Of a stretch of 64,000 bases of DNA, positions 8,861-19,314 are shown piece by piece. Both the position numbers and the translations under genes were made by a program. The notes below the pieces were generated by a model. The model did not search any database, was not told the DNA's origin, and worked only from the letters and a program-made list of their open reading frames with translations. The stretch covers positions 1-64,000 of the forward strand of contig JAJFHD010000059.1 of the NCBI GenBank assembly GCA_021775805.1. Direction: 5' to 3'. Position 1 is the stretch's first letter. Each line of letters opens with the position of its first letter. Source of the stretch: Alphaproteobacteria bacterium. Lineage in GTDB: Bacteria; Pseudomonadota; Alphaproteobacteria; Rhizobiales; JAJFHC01.

Positions 8861-9188
8861 ACCAGGGTCGGCGCCGTTTCGACCAGTGACAACTCAAACA
8901 CCCAACAGGGTGAGGGCGCAAGCGGCCATCCCGCAATCCGTTGCAGACGATGTCATCAAACCAACCACCATTCAGCCGGCATTTGGCATTAGGCTATGCA
9001 ATTCTTCGGTGTCGATGCGACGAAGATGTGACCTATGGGTCATATTGGAGGTTTGAGCTTGCGTGCCCTATCTCCGTGCGCTAACACGGGCTAATATAAA
9101 CGAAAGAGACGTGCCGAGGGGTGCCGATTCGACGGGAAACCTGGTTGATGGTTGTCAACCGTGCCGGTCCGAATAAGGTGAAGGGTAT
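8861..9188 (+). promoter_or_regulatory. Leader and presumed promoter region of the nuo operon
   Basis: No gene is visible in these 328 bases. They must hold the promoter for the 15-kb nuo operon. An AT-rich TAATATAAA stretch (9092-9100) is a possible -10 region, but I cannot pair it convincingly with a -35. A hairpin GGTTGA-TGGTTG-TCAACC (9143-9160) lies in the presumed 5' leader. The purine-rich GGTGAAGGGTAT just before nuoA is its ribosome binding site. Confidence 0.4.
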
Positions 9189-9554
9189 ATGGAAGAATTG
9201 CTTCTGGACTATCTGCCGATCGTTATTTTCATAGGCGTATCGGCGGGCATCGGGCTGGCCTTGATGCTTTCGGCATTGATCATCGCCGTCAGAAACCCCG
9301 ACCCTGAGAAAGTCTCTGCCTACGAATGCGGTTTCAACGCCTTTGACGATGCCCGCATGAAGTTCGATGTCAGGTTCTATCTCGTCGCCATTCTATTCAT
9401 AATATTCGATCTTGAAGTCGCTTTTCTGTTTCCCTGGGCGGTGTCGCTCAAGGAAGTTGGCTTGTTCGGTTTCTGGTCCATGATGATATTCCTGGCAGTC
9501 CTGACCATTGGGTTCACCTATGAATGGCGCAAGGGAGCTCTCGAATGGGATTGA
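9189..9554 (+). CDS. nuoA: NADH-quinone oxidoreductase subunit A
   Basis: A 121-residue membrane subunit of respiratory complex I with three transmembrane helices. It carries the conserved loop [23 protein letters not shown] (written here in part), with the characteristic Cys of the Q-site region and the [11 protein letters not shown] segment of helix 2. Normal length. It is the first gene of the nuo operon; its end overlaps the start of nuoB. Confidence 0.97.
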   Translation: MEELLLDYLPIVIFIGVSAGIGLALMLSALIIAVRNPDPEKVSAYECGFNAFDDARMKFDVRFYLVAILFIIFDLEVAFLFPWAVSLKEVGLFGFWSMMIFLAVLTIGFTYEWRKGALEWD

Positions 9555-10117
9555 CCGGCAGTGGCGGCACGGTGCGCCCGGGCGGCACAGCCGCCTCAGC
9601 GAACAGATTTCCGGGTGGTGATGTAGATTCGCTCTTCATGGGAATGTCGGATGAGTTGGCTGACAAAGGCTTTCTCGTCACGTCGACCGACGATCTGATC
9701 AACTGGGCGCGGACCGGTTCGTTGATGTGGATGACCTTCGGGCTTGCCTGCTGCGCCGTTGAAATGATGCAGGCGTCCATGCCGCGTTACGATGTCGAGC
9801 GTTTTGGCTTCGCGCCGCGGGCATCTCCGCGCCAGTCCGATGTCATGATCGTTGCCGGAACCCTGACCAACAAGATGGCGCCGGCCATGCGCAAGGTCTA
9901 CGACCAGATGCCGGAGCCGCGCTATGTGATTTCCATGGGAAGTTGCGCAAACGGTGGCGGCTATTATCACTATTCGTACTCGGTCGTCAGGGGCTGTGAC
10001 CGGATCGTGCCTGTGGACATTTACGTTCCCGGATGCCCGCCCACCGCCGAAGCACTGGTCTACGGCATTCTGCAGCTTCAAAAGAAGATCCGCAGAACCG
10101 GTACGATTGAAAGATAG
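9545..10117 (+). CDS. nuoB: NADH-quinone oxidoreductase subunit B (cluster N2 subunit)
   Basis: About 190 residues; the peripheral-arm subunit that ligates the terminal [4Fe-4S] cluster N2 next to the quinone pocket. The tandem cysteines in [11 protein letters not shown], the Cys of GSCANGGG and that of VPGCPPTAE are all present. The ATG at 9545 is preferred over 9524 because AAGGGAG (9531-9537) is correctly spaced in front of it; it overlaps nuoA by 10 bp. Confidence 0.97.
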   Translation: MGLTGSGGTVRPGGTAASANRFPGGDVDSLFMGMSDELADKGFLVTSTDDLINWARTGSLMWMTFGLACCAVEMMQASMPRYDVERFGFAPRASPRQSDVMIVAGTLTNKMAPAMRKVYDQMPEPRYVISMGSCANGGGYYHYSYSVVRGCDRIVPVDIYVPGCPPTAEALVYGILQLQKKIRRTGTIER

Positions 10118-10128
10118 GGCGGGCAGAC

Positions 10129-10734
10129 ATGGATGAAAATCTTGTCGATCTCAGCGACCACATCGTGCACCACCTTGGCGACGATGTAGTCGATCACGCC
10201 ATGGCCTACGGTGAGCTGACGGTTACCGTGTCGCCTGAGAAAATTGTCAAGACCTTGAAGTTCCTGCGCGATGACCCGTCTTGCGCGTTCGTGATTCCGA
10301 TTGATATCTGCGGCGTCGACTATCCTCAACGCGAACACAGGTTCGATGTCGTTTATCACCTCTTGAGTCCGACGCAGAATTGCCGGATCCGGGTCAAGGT
10401 TGCCACCGACGAGGAGACGGCGGTTCCCAGTGTGTGCGAAATATTTCCCGCTGCCAACTGGTTCGAACGCGAGGCTTTCGACCTTTACGGCATCCTGTTT
10501 TCGGGCCATCCGGACCTGCGCCGGATATTGACCGACTACGGCTTCAGCGGCTATCCGCTACGCAAGGACTTCCCGTTGACCGGGTATGTGGAAGTTCGTT
10601 ACGACGACGAGCAGAAGCGGGTCGTCTATGAACCAGTCAAATTGGCTCAGGAGTTTCGCTCTTTTGACTTCATGAGCCCCTGGGAGGGTGTGGACTACGT
10701 CCTGCCCGGTGACGAAAAAGCCGAAGCGAACTAG
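10129..10734 (+). CDS. nuoC: NADH-quinone oxidoreductase subunit C
   Basis: A 201-residue peripheral subunit of complex I (30-kDa subunit). The family signature is visible as [20 protein letters not shown], followed by the [10 protein letters not shown] motif. It is separate from nuoD, as usual in alphaproteobacteria and unlike the fused nuoCD of E. coli. It starts 11 bp after nuoB. Confidence 0.97.
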   Translation: MDENLVDLSDHIVHHLGDDVVDHAMAYGELTVTVSPEKIVKTLKFLRDDPSCAFVIPIDICGVDYPQREHRFDVVYHLLSPTQNCRIRVKVATDEETAVPSVCEIFPAANWFEREAFDLYGILFSGHPDLRRILTDYGFSGYPLRKDFPLTGYVEVRYDDEQKRVVYEPVKLAQEFRSFDFMSPWEGVDYVLPGDEKAEAN

Positions 10735-10747
10735 GGCCGACCGTAAC

Positions 10748-11926
10748 ATGGCAGAAGCGCAGATCCGCAATTTCAATATCAACTTTGGGCCGCAACACCC
10801 TGCAGCCCACGGTGTTTTGCGTCTGGTCCTCGAGCTTGATGGCGAGGTCGTCGAGCGGGTCGATCCTCATATCGGGCTGCTGCACCGCGGCACCGAGAAG
10901 CTCATAGAACAGAAGACCTACCTGCAGGCAATCCCGTATTTCGACCGGCTCGACTATGTCGCGCCCATGAACCAGGAGCACGCATTCGCCCTGGCGGTGG
11001 AAAAGCTCTTGGGCATTACGGTTCCAAAACGTGGTCAGCTCATTCGGGTTCTTTACAGCGAAATTGGCCGAATTCTGAGCCATCTGCTCAACGTGACTAC
11101 ACAGGCCATGGACGTCGGAGCCCTGACACCGCCTTTGTGGGGCTTTGAGGAACGCGAAAAGCTCATGATATTCTATGAGCGTGCGTCGGGCAGCCGCATG
11201 CATTCGGCATACGTGCGCCCCGGTGGTGTTCACCAGGACCTGCCCCAGAAACTGCTGGAGGACATTGGTGAGTTTTGCGAGACATTTCCGCAGGTTCTCG
11301 ACGATATCGAAGGCCTGTTGACCAACAACCGCATCTTCAAGCAACGCAATGTCGACATCGCCATCATCAGTCTCGAAGAAACCTTTGCCTGGGGCATGTC
11401 CGGTGTCATGGTGCGGGGGTCGGGCGGTGCCTGGGACCTGCGCAGATCGCAGCCTTATGAATGCTACAACGAACTGGAATTCGACATTCCCATCGGCAAG
11501 AACGGTGATTGTTATGACCGTTACCTGATCCGTATGGAAGAAATGCGCCAGTCGGTCAGTATCATGAAACAGTGTCTGGCATTGATGGAGCCGGGGCCGG
11601 TATCGTCGACCGACGGCAAGGTCGTGCCGCCAAAACGCGGCGAAATGAAACGATCAATGGAAGCGTTGATCCACCATTTCAAACTCTACACCGAAGGTTT
11701 TCACGTGCCCGAAGGCGAGGTTTACACAGCCGTCGAGGCACCAAAGGGAGAATTCGGCGTCTACCTAGTGTCCGACGGCTCCAACAAGCCCTATCGCTGC
11801 AAGATCAGAGCGCCGGGATTTGCACACCTTCAGGCCATGGATTTCTTATGCAAGGGCCACATGCTGGCTGATGTTTCCGCGATCCTGGGATCGATCGATA
11901 TCGTGTTCGGGGAGGTCGATCGATGA
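10748..11926 (+). CDS. nuoD: NADH-quinone oxidoreductase subunit D
   Basis: A 392-residue 49-kDa subunit of complex I that forms the quinone-binding cavity with NuoB. The N-terminal [13 protein letters not shown] carries the conserved His. Family motifs [13 protein letters not shown] and the C-terminal DIVFGEVDR are intact. I take the ATG at 10748 (MAEAQIRNF) rather than an upstream in-frame ATG inside nuoC. Its TGA overlaps the nuoE ATG (ATGA). Confidence 0.97.
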   Translation: MAEAQIRNFNINFGPQHPAAHGVLRLVLELDGEVVERVDPHIGLLHRGTEKLIEQKTYLQAIPYFDRLDYVAPMNQEHAFALAVEKLLGITVPKRGQLIRVLYSEIGRILSHLLNVTTQAMDVGALTPPLWGFEEREKLMIFYERASGSRMHSAYVRPGGVHQDLPQKLLEDIGEFCETFPQVLDDIEGLLTNNRIFKQRNVDIAIISLEETFAWGMSGVMVRGSGGAWDLRRSQPYECYNELEFDIPIGKNGDCYDRYLIRMEEMRQSVSIMKQCLALMEPGPVSSTDGKVVPPKRGEMKRSMEALIHHFKLYTEGFHVPEGEVYTAVEAPKGEFGVYLVSDGSNKPYRCKIRAPGFAHLQAMDFLCKGHMLADVSAILGSIDIVFGEVDR

Positions 11927-13368
11927 GCGTTCGCCGTCTCGCTGAAATCCAACCGGAAAGTTTTGAGTTTACGCCGGAAAATGTCGATTGGGCCAATAGC
12001 CAGGTTGCAAAGTATCCCGAGGGCCGTCAGGCCAGCGCGGTCATACCGTTGCTCTGGCAGGCCCAGAAGCAGAATGATGGCTGGGTCTCCGAACCTGTCA
12101 TCCGTCACGTCGCGGAATTCCTGGACATGGCCTATATCCGCGTTCTCGAGGTGGCCACGTTCTACACCATGTTCAATTTGCAGCCGGTGGGCAAACATCT
12201 GGTTCAATTGTGCGGTACCACCCCGTGCTGGCTGCGCGGCGCCGACGATCTGAAGGACGTCTGCCGCAAGTCCATCGGACCGGAAAAGACAGTATCCGAC
12301 GACGGCCAGCTGAGCTGGATGGAAGTCGAATGTCTCGGCGCGTGCGTCAACGCGCCGATGGTCCAGATCAACGACGACTTCTATGAAGATCTGGACGCTG
12401 CGTCCTTTGCAGACATCCTGACCAAACTGCGCAACGGTGAAACCGTGGCGCCGGGATCTCAGACCGGCCGCCAGACCTCGGCACCCGAGGGCGGGCCGCA
12501 GGCCCTGACAGAGGCACCACCTTATCACGCCATGCCCTTTGCACCGGTTGTCGAGGAAGCGCCTGAAGCCGTGGCTACCGAACCGGAACCTGTTGCAACA
12601 CCGGCACCGGTCACGGTACGCGATGAGGCAGAAAAAGCGCCTGAAGCCATCGTTGAAGAGGCAGCCTCCGATGACACGGCTGAGGCAGGTTCCGAGACTG
12701 ATGTAGCGGTTGGCACTACCGTTGAAGAGGACACCAGCGGAACCGCATCGAGTGCTCAGGCGGATTTGTTTGCCGATGAAGCGTCCAGTGACAAGGCTGA
12801 TGATGACGTCCCTGTCGCAGATGCAACCGAGTCCACTGAGGCAGGGTCAGGGTCCGTTGATGGTGAAAGACCCGAAGGCCTGCCAGCAGCCCGTGACGGT
12901 AAGGCTGATGATCTAAAACAAATCAAGGGCATAGGACCGAAACTTGAAGGAACACTTAATGGACTCGGCGTGTTCCACTTCGACCAGATTGCCGGATGGT
13001 CGCGCAGCAATGTGGGTTGGGTCGACGAACATCTGAGTTTCAAGGGGCGTATCGACCGCGAGCAGTGGATACCGCAGGCCAAGGGACTTGCCGGGATTAG
13101 CGATGGCGTCCAGCCGCCGGCGCTCGATGGACCGCGCGGCGGCACACCGGATGACTTGCGCAAGATCAGCGGTGTCGGCCCCAAGATTGAAGACATTCTG
13201 CATTCGCTCGGGATTTATCATTTCGATCAGATCGCCGCCTGGAGCCCTGACCATGTGGAATGGGTGGATGAAAAGCTTCGTTTCAAGGGACGCATCGGTC
13301 GTGAAGACTGGATTTCTCAGGCAACAGCGCTCGTTGAAGGCGTGTCCAAGGATGGGGGAGGCGCGTAA
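11923..13368 (+). CDS. nuoE: NADH-quinone oxidoreductase subunit E with C-terminal helix-hairpin-helix-like extension
   Basis: A 481-residue protein, more than twice the usual NuoE length of about 160-240. Residues 1-170 are the thioredoxin-like 24-kDa subunit, with the four ligands of its [2Fe-2S] cluster at Cys97, Cys102, Cys137 and Cys141. Residues of about 175-325 are a Pro/Ala/Glu/Thr-rich acidic linker of low complexity. Two homologous modules follow, at about 328-391 ([17 protein letters not shown]...) and 408-477 ([17 protein letters not shown]...). Each has a GxGPK helix-hairpin-helix-like core, then FDQIA and FKGRI.RE.W. The same module ends RpsB in this window. Long NuoE forms occur in Rhizobiales; the role of the modules is unknown to me. 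ATGA overlap with nuoD; its TAA overlaps the nuoF ATG. Confidence 0.95.
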   Translation: MSVRRLAEIQPESFEFTPENVDWANSQVAKYPEGRQASAVIPLLWQAQKQNDGWVSEPVIRHVAEFLDMAYIRVLEVATFYTMFNLQPVGKHLVQLCGTTPCWLRGADDLKDVCRKSIGPEKTVSDDGQLSWMEVECLGACVNAPMVQINDDFYEDLDAASFADILTKLRNGETVAPGSQTGRQTSAPEGGPQALTEAPPYHAMPFAPVVEEAPEAVATEPEPVATPAPVTVRDEAEKAPEAIVEEAASDDTAEAGSETDVAVGTTVEEDTSGTASSAQADLFADEASSDKADDDVPVADATESTEAGSGSVDGERPEGLPAARDGKADDLKQIKGIGPKLEGTLNGLGVFHFDQIAGWSRSNVGWVDEHLSFKGRIDREQWIPQAKGLAGISDGVQPPALDGPRGGTPDDLRKISGVGPKIEDILHSLGIYHFDQIAAWSPDHVEWVDEKLRFKGRIGREDWISQATALVEGVSKDGGGA

Positions 13369-14675
13369 TGCTGGCCGACAAGGATCGTATCTTCACCAAC
13401 CTCTACGGTGCACACGATTGGGGTCTAAAGGGCGCCAGGCAACGCGGTGCATGGGATGGCACCAAATATCTCATGGACAAGGGTCCCGGCTGGATTGTCG
13501 ATCAGATCAAGGAGTCCGGTCTTCGCGGTCGCGGCGGGGCCGGTTTCCCGACCGGACTGAAGTGGTCGTTCATGCCAAAGGAAATTGGCGAGCGGCCCCA
13601 CTACCTGGTGGTGAACGCCGATGAATCCGAGCCCGGTACGTGCAAGGACCGCGATATTCTCCGGCACGATCCCCATTTGCTCATCGAAGGTTGCCTGATC
13701 GCGTCCTTCGCCATGCGCGCCCACGCTTGTTACATCTATGTGCGCGGCGAATTCATCAAGGAGCGCGAAAACCTGCAGGCGGCCGTCGATCAGGCCTATG
13801 AGGCCGGTCTGATTGGCAAGAATGCCTGTGGATCCGGCTGGGATTTCGATTGCTACGTCCATCACGGTGCCGGTGCCTATATCTGCGGTGAAGAGACCGC
13901 ACTTCTCGAAAGCATGGAGGGCAAGAAAGGGCAACCGCGTCTGAAACCGCCGTTTCCCGCCAACGTTGGCCTCTACGGCGCTCCAACGACCGTGAACAAC
14001 GTGGAAAGCATCGCCGTCGCGCCGACGATCCTGCGCCGCGGGGCAGGCTGGTTTTCCGGGTTGGGCAAGCCCAACAACACCGGCACCAAGCTTTTCTGCA
14101 TTTCCGGCCACGTCAACACGCCGTGCAATGTCGAAGAGGAAATGGGTGTTCCATTTCGCGAACTGATTGAAAAACACGCCGGTGGCGTCCGCGGCGGTTG
14201 GGACAACCTGCTGGCGGTCATTCCTGGTGGGTCATCAGTGCCTTGCCTGCCCGCCGACACCTGCCAGGACCTGTCGATGGATTTCGATACCTTGCGGGAT
14301 CTGAAGTCCGGATTGGGCACCGCTGCCGTCATCGTCATGGACAAGTCGACGGACATGATCCGGGCGATTGCCAGACTGGCCTATTTCTACAAACACGAGA
14401 GTTGTGGCCAGTGCACCCCGTGCCGCGAGGGCACCGGTTGGATGTGGCGGGTCTTGGAACGCATGGCGCGTGGTCAGGCGGAAAAGCGGGAAATCGACCT
14501 GCTTCTGGAAGTCACCTATCAGGTCGAGGGCCACACAATCTGCGCTCTTGGCGATGCGGCGGCCTGGCCGGTGCAGGGACTGATCCGCCATTTCCGCCAC
14601 GTGATTGAAGAGCGCATCGACACCTATTCCGCCAACCCGACCCCGGCGCAACCCGCGCCGGTCGCAGCGGAGTAA
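13368..14675 (+). CDS. nuoF: NADH-quinone oxidoreductase subunit F (NADH/FMN-binding)
   Basis: A 435-residue 51-kDa subunit, the NADH dehydrogenase catalytic chain of complex I. The NADH/FMN-binding motif [13 protein letters not shown] (about 55-67) and the acidic ESEPGT region are present. Near the C-terminus [13 protein letters not shown] supplies three ligands of [4Fe-4S] cluster N3, with a fourth Cys in [13 protein letters not shown]. It starts in a TAATG overlap with nuoE. Confidence 0.97.
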   Translation: MLADKDRIFTNLYGAHDWGLKGARQRGAWDGTKYLMDKGPGWIVDQIKESGLRGRGGAGFPTGLKWSFMPKEIGERPHYLVVNADESEPGTCKDRDILRHDPHLLIEGCLIASFAMRAHACYIYVRGEFIKERENLQAAVDQAYEAGLIGKNACGSGWDFDCYVHHGAGAYICGEETALLESMEGKKGQPRLKPPFPANVGLYGAPTTVNNVESIAVAPTILRRGAGWFSGLGKPNNTGTKLFCISGHVNTPCNVEEEMGVPFRELIEKHAGGVRGGWDNLLAVIPGGSSVPCLPADTCQDLSMDFDTLRDLKSGLGTAAVIVMDKSTDMIRAIARLAYFYKHESCGQCTPCREGTGWMWRVLERMARGQAEKREIDLLLEVTYQVEGHTICALGDAAAWPVQGLIRHFRHVIEERIDTYSANPTPAQPAPVAAE

Positions 14676-14680
14676 CCGTC

Positions 14681-16765
14681 ATGGTCAAACTTACAGTCGA
14701 TGGCACGGAAATCGAAGTTGCAGACGGCATGAGCGTGCTGCAGGCCTGTGAAGCGGCCGGCGCGGAAATTCCGCGTTTCTGCTATCACGAGCGGCTGTCG
14801 ATCGCCGGTAACTGCCGCATGTGCCTGGTCGAGATGGAACGCTCGCCCAAGCCGATCGCCAGCTGCGCCATGCCGGCAGGCGAAGGCATGGTCATCAGTA
14901 CCAACACCCCGCTCGTCAAGAAGGCGCGTGAGGGCGTCATGGAGTTCCTGTTAATCAACCACCCGCTCGATTGCCCGATCTGCGATCAGGGCGGCGAGTG
15001 CGATCTCCAGGATCAGGCCATGGCCTTCGGGGTCGACAACAGCCGCTACGAAGAGAACAAGCGCGCGGTCGAAGACAAATATATCGGACCGCTGGTCAAG
15101 ACGATCATGACACGCTGCATTCATTGCACGCGGTGTGTCCGCTTCGTGACCGAAGTCGGTGGCGTCGAAGAACTCGGTGCCACGGGCCGTGGTGAAGACA
15201 TGGAGATCACCACCTATCTCGAGCAGGCCATGACATCGGAAATGTCCGGCAACGTAATCGACTTATGTCCTGTCGGTGCCCTGACGTCGAAACCCTATGC
15301 CTTTACGGCGCGTCCCTGGGAGCTCAAGAAAACCGAATCGATCGATGTCATGGACGCGGTTGGCTCCAACATTCGCGTCGATACCCGCGGTCGTGAGGTC
15401 ATGAGGGTCATGCCGAGACTGCATGACGAGGTCAACGAGGAGTGGATCTCCGACAAGAGCCGTTTCATCTGGGATGGCCTGCGGACACAGCGGCTCGATC
15501 GTCCGTATGTCCGAAAAGATGGCAAACTGGCCGCAGCGACATGGCAGGAGGCGTTTGACACCATTGCCGAAAAGGTCTCCGCGACCAGTGCCGACCGGAT
15601 GGCGGCAATCGCCGGTGACCAGTGTGCTGCGGAAGAAATGTTCGCCTTGAAGGATCTTATGGACCGCTTGGGCGTTGCCAGCATCGATTGCCGGCAGGAC
15701 GGATCCGGTCTCGGCGCTATCGGCGGCCGGGCGGCTTATGTTTTCAATTCAACGATCGCCGGGATCGAACAGGCCGACGCTATTTTGCTGATCGGCTCCA
15801 ATCCCCGGCATGAAGCGGCCGTCCTGAACGCGCGTATCCGCAAACATTGGCGGGCCACTGGTTTGCCCATCGGTGTAATCGGCGAAGCCTCGGACCTCAA
15901 TTACGATTTTGCCCATCTTGGCGCCGGTCCAGACACCTTGAAGGAGCTGGCAGCGGGCAACCACGGCTTCTCCGGGGTGCTTGAAAGAGCCGAGCGCCCG
16001 ATGATCATCCTGGGTATGGGGGCACTGGCACGCTATGACGGCAACGCTGTCTTGTCGCTCGCCGTGGAACTTGGCTCACGCGTTGGTGCCATCGGCAACA
16101 ATCAGGAATGGGCAGGTTTCAACATTCTGCATGCGGCAGCATCCCGTGTGGCCGGCCTCGACATGTGCTTCCTGCCGCGCGAAGGCGGGCGTGATACGGT
16201 TGGGATAGTTGAAGCCGCCGGTGCCGGCGAGCTCGACGTCCTGTTCCTGCTGGGCGCTGATGAATTTGCCGCCGACAAACTGGGATCGGCATTTGTGGTC
16301 TATCAGGGCACACATGGCGACCGCGGCGCCCACCGGGCGGATGTCATTCTGCCGGGTGCGACCTACACCGAAAAGAGCGGTACTTTTGTCAATACCGAGG
16401 GCAGGGCGCAGATGGCGCACCGGGCAGCATTTCCACCGGGCGATGCCAGGGAGGACTGGGCGATCGTGAGAGCCTTGTCGGATGTTCTGGGACAAAAACT
16501 GCCCTATGACAGTCTCAATGCTTTGCGCGCGCTGATGTATGAAGAATGCCCGCAGTTTGCTTCCCTGGACGAAATCAGCGCGCCGAATATCTCCGAACTG
16601 CTGGATGCAGCCAAGGGAGACGGTGTGTTGACGTCAGAACCTTTCAAGAATGCCGTCAGCGACTTCTATCTGACCAACCCGATCGCGCGGGCATCGAAAA
16701 TCATGGCGGAATGCAGCGCCCTGGCTCATGGCGGCGAAGCCGCGGGGACCGGAACCGATGGATAG
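14681..16765 (+). CDS. nuoG: NADH-quinone oxidoreductase subunit G
   Basis: A 694-residue 75-kDa subunit. The N-terminal ferredoxin domain has the [2Fe-2S] ligands in CYHERL...CRMC. The His/Cys motif follows in [15 protein letters not shown], and the [4Fe-4S] ligands in CIHCTRC and [11 protein letters not shown]. The remainder is the molybdopterin-oxidoreductase-like domain without a cofactor. Length is that of the alphaproteobacterial/mitochondrial short type. It overlaps nuoH by 8 bp. Confidence 0.97.
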   Translation: MVKLTVDGTEIEVADGMSVLQACEAAGAEIPRFCYHERLSIAGNCRMCLVEMERSPKPIASCAMPAGEGMVISTNTPLVKKAREGVMEFLLINHPLDCPICDQGGECDLQDQAMAFGVDNSRYEENKRAVEDKYIGPLVKTIMTRCIHCTRCVRFVTEVGGVEELGATGRGEDMEITTYLEQAMTSEMSGNVIDLCPVGALTSKPYAFTARPWELKKTESIDVMDAVGSNIRVDTRGREVMRVMPRLHDEVNEEWISDKSRFIWDGLRTQRLDRPYVRKDGKLAAATWQEAFDTIAEKVSATSADRMAAIAGDQCAAEEMFALKDLMDRLGVASIDCRQDGSGLGAIGGRAAYVFNSTIAGIEQADAILLIGSNPRHEAAVLNARIRKHWRATGLPIGVIGEASDLNYDFAHLGAGPDTLKELAAGNHGFSGVLERAERPMIILGMGALARYDGNAVLSLAVELGSRVGAIGNNQEWAGFNILHAAASRVAGLDMCFLPREGGRDTVGIVEAAGAGELDVLFLLGADEFAADKLGSAFVVYQGTHGDRGAHRADVILPGATYTEKSGTFVNTEGRAQMAHRAAFPPGDAREDWAIVRALSDVLGQKLPYDSLNALRALMYEECPQFASLDEISAPNISELLDAAKGDGVLTSEPFKNAVSDFYLTNPIARASKIMAECSALAHGGEAAGTGTDG

Positions 16766-17780
16766 CTTTTTTTACACCTATGTCATTCCATTGCTGATCA
16801 TTCTCGGTCAGAGCGTGGCGCTTCTGGTCGCCCTTCTGCTCGTCATAGCCTACCTGCTTTATGCCGACCGCAAGGTCTGGGCTGCCGTTCAGATGCGCCG
16901 TGGCCCCAATGTGGTGGGACCCTGGGGCCTGCTGCAATCGTTTGCCGACCTGCTGAAATTCGTCCTGAAGGAAGTTGTCATTCCCGCCGGTGCCAACAAG
17001 GGCGTGTTCATGCTGGCGCCGCTTGTGACCTGTGTTCTGGCCCTGTCGGCGTGGGCGGTGGTGCCATTGAACGAAGGCTGGGTGATTGCCGACATCAATG
17101 TCGGGATCCTTTATATCTTCGCGATCTCGTCCCTGGGCGTCTATGGCGTCATTATGGGCGGTTGGGCATCGAACTCGAAGTATCCGTTCCTGGGAGCGCT
17201 GCGTTCTGCGGCCCAGATGGTGTCCTACGAAGTATCCATCGGTTTCGTCATCATCACGGTGCTGTTGTGTGTTGGCTCACTGAACCTGACCGACATCGTC
17301 AATGCCCAGAAAGGCGACTTGGGACTTCTCAACTGGTACTTCCTGCCACTGCTGCCGATGTTCATCATCTTCTTCATTTCGGCCCTTGCAGAAACCAACC
17401 GGCCACCTTTCGATCTGCCAGAAGCGGAGTCCGAACTGGTTGCGGGCTTTATGGTCGAGTATTCCTCGACTCCTTATCTCCTGTTCATGCTCGGTGAATA
17501 CGTGAGCATCGTGCTCATGTGCGCCATGACCACAATTCTGTTCCTTGGCGGGTGGTTGTCGCCGATCCCGTTCGCACCGTTTACCTGGATGCCCGGGATC
17601 TTCTGGTTCCTGTTCAAGGTATGTTTCGTTTTCTATATGTTCGCGATGGTGAAAGCCTTTGTGCCCCGCTACCGCTACGACCAGCTCATGCGCCTCGGCT
17701 GGAAAGTTTTCCTGCCGATCTCGCTATTCTGGGTGGCGGCGACCGCCGGGTTCCTCGTTGCCTTCGACATGGCGCCATGA
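16758..17780 (+). CDS. nuoH: NADH-quinone oxidoreductase subunit H
   Basis: About 340 residues with eight or so transmembrane helices; the membrane subunit that joins the Q-module to the proton-pumping arm. Family motifs [20 protein letters not shown] and [20 protein letters not shown] are intact. I prefer the ATG at 16758 (MDSFFYTY), which overlaps the nuoG stop; an in-frame ATG at 16728 would add a charged 10-residue leader inside nuoG. Confidence 0.96.
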   Translation: MDSFFYTYVIPLLIILGQSVALLVALLLVIAYLLYADRKVWAAVQMRRGPNVVGPWGLLQSFADLLKFVLKEVVIPAGANKGVFMLAPLVTCVLALSAWAVVPLNEGWVIADINVGILYIFAISSLGVYGVIMGGWASNSKYPFLGALRSAAQMVSYEVSIGFVIITVLLCVGSLNLTDIVNAQKGDLGLLNWYFLPLLPMFIIFFISALAETNRPPFDLPEAESELVAGFMVEYSSTPYLLFMLGEYVSIVLMCAMTTILFLGGWLSPIPFAPFTWMPGIFWFLFKVCFVFYMFAMVKAFVPRYRYDQLMRLGWKVFLPISLFWVAATAGFLVAFDMAP

Positions 17781-17819
17781 CGATGGACCGCATCGGGCAC
17801 GAGCAAAGGAGTTTGACAC

Positions 17820-18311
17820 ATGGCAAGACTTGACCAGGCTGCGCGGTCGCTCTTCCTGTCGGAATTCGTCTCGGCACTGTTTTTGTCGCTGCGCTATTTC
17901 TTTGCTCCCAAGGCCACCATCAACTACCCGTTCGAAAAGGGACCGATTTCTCCAAGGTTCAGGGGCGAACACGCCTTGCGGCGTTATCCCAACGGGGAAG
18001 AACGCTGTATCGCCTGCAAGCTGTGCGAAGCGGTTTGTCCGGCCCAGGCGATTACGATCGAGGCCGGCCCCAGGCGCAATGACGGTACACGACGCACGAC
18101 CCGCTACGACATCGACATGGTCAAATGCATCTATTGCGGCTTCTGTCAGGAGGCCTGTCCGGTCGATGCCATTGTCGAGGGTCCGAACTTTGAATTTGCA
18201 GCGGAGACCCGCGAAGAACTTATGTACAACAAGGAGAAACTGCTCTTGAACGGTGATCGCTGGGAACGCGAAATCGCCAAGAATATTTCTCTGGATGCAC
18301 CCTACCGGTAA
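17820..18311 (+). CDS. nuoI: NADH-quinone oxidoreductase subunit I
   Basis: A 163-residue ferredoxin-like 23-kDa subunit of complex I. Two CxxCxxCxxxCP motifs hold the [4Fe-4S] clusters N6a and N6b: [12 protein letters not shown] and [12 protein letters not shown]. Normal length, starting 39 bp after nuoH with a weak purine-rich site (AAAGGAG). Confidence 0.97.
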   Translation: MARLDQAARSLFLSEFVSALFLSLRYFFAPKATINYPFEKGPISPRFRGEHALRRYPNGEERCIACKLCEAVCPAQAITIEAGPRRNDGTRRTTRYDIDMVKCIYCGFCQEACPVDAIVEGPNFEFAAETREELMYNKEKLLLNGDRWEREIAKNISLDAPYR

Positions 18312-18345
18312 CACACGAATGAACGCTCAATCGGGCTGAACTGAA

Positions 18346-18954
18346 ATGATCATAACCGCCATATTCTTCTATTTGTTTGCCGCTGTATGTGTCGCAGCGG
18401 GCTTTATGGTCATTGCCGCCCGCAATCCTGTGCATTCGGTGCTTTATCTCATCCTGGCGTTTTTCAGTTCTGCCGGCCTGTTCGTGCTTATGGGTGCCGA
18501 GTTCGTCGCCATGATCATGGTGATTGTCTATGTCGGGGCTGTAGCGGTGCTGTTCCTGTTTGTGGTGATGATGCTCGATGTCGATTTTGCGGAGTTGCGT
18601 CAGGGAATGCTTCAGTATTTGCCGGTTGGCGGGCTGATCGGACTGGTGCTGCTTGTCGAACTGTTTCTGGTCATTGGCGGCTGGACAATCGCCCCGGACA
18701 TCGTGACATCAACTCCGACGCCGGCCGCTGCAGCATTGACCAACACCGAAGCGATCGGCCAGGTGCTTTACACCAAGTACGTGTATCTGTTCCAGGCTGC
18801 CGGCATCGTCCTGTTGATCGCCATGATCGGCGCCATTGTGCTGACGTTGCGGCATCGCGAAAACATCAAGCGCCAGAATATCTCCGATCAGGTTGCACGC
18901 ACACCTGAAACGGCGATCGAGGTCGTCAAGGTCAAACCCGGTCAGGGGCTATAG
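18346..18954 (+). CDS. nuoJ: NADH-quinone oxidoreductase subunit J
   Basis: A 202-residue membrane subunit with five hydrophobic helices. It includes the family segment [16 protein letters not shown] and the pi-bulge helix [20 protein letters not shown], then a longer hydrophilic loop and a final helix. The position between nuoI and nuoK is canonical. Confidence 0.96.
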   Translation: MIITAIFFYLFAAVCVAAGFMVIAARNPVHSVLYLILAFFSSAGLFVLMGAEFVAMIMVIVYVGAVAVLFLFVVMMLDVDFAELRQGMLQYLPVGGLIGLVLLVELFLVIGGWTIAPDIVTSTPTPAAAALTNTEAIGQVLYTKYVYLFQAAGIVLLIAMIGAIVLTLRHRENIKRQNISDQVARTPETAIEVVKVKPGQGL

Positions 18955-19000
18955 AGAGGGCCGGTGCCGGCGACGGCATCGGGACAAAGAGTCAAACATT

Positions 19001-19309
19001 ATGGAAATCGGGCTTTCCCATTACCTGTCGGTCGCCGCGATCCTCTTCACCTTGGGGATCTTCGGCATTTTCCTCAATCGCAAGAACGTCATCATCATCC
19101 TGATGTCGATCGAGCTGATGCTGCTGGCGGTCAATATAAACCTTGTGGCGTTTTCGACCTTCCTGGGCGATCTCGCCGGACAGGTCTTTGCTCTGCTTGT
19201 ACTGACGGTTGCCGCAGGCGAGGCGGCCATCGGCCTGGCCATCCTGGTGGTCTATTTCCGTAATCGCGGCAGTATCGCTGTCGAAGACATCAATCTGATG
19301 AAGGGATAG
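19001..19309 (+). CDS. nuoK: NADH-quinone oxidoreductase subunit K
   Basis: A 102-residue, three-helix antiporter-like membrane subunit. The two conserved membrane glutamates lie in [11 protein letters not shown] and [13 protein letters not shown]. The start at 19001 (MEIGLSHYL) gives the family length; the open frame extends further upstream over the nuoJ end but with non-family sequence. Confidence 0.96.
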   Translation: MEIGLSHYLSVAAILFTLGIFGIFLNRKNVIIILMSIELMLLAVNINLVAFSTFLGDLAGQVFALLVLTVAAGEAAIGLAILVVYFRNRGSIAVEDINLMKG

Positions 19310-19314
19310 GGGGC

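Noticed and set aside
11923-13368. NuoE extension as a frameshift or assembly artefact
   Set aside because: The frame is continuous, the two modules are similar to each other and to the RpsB tail, and long NuoE forms are known in Rhizobiales.
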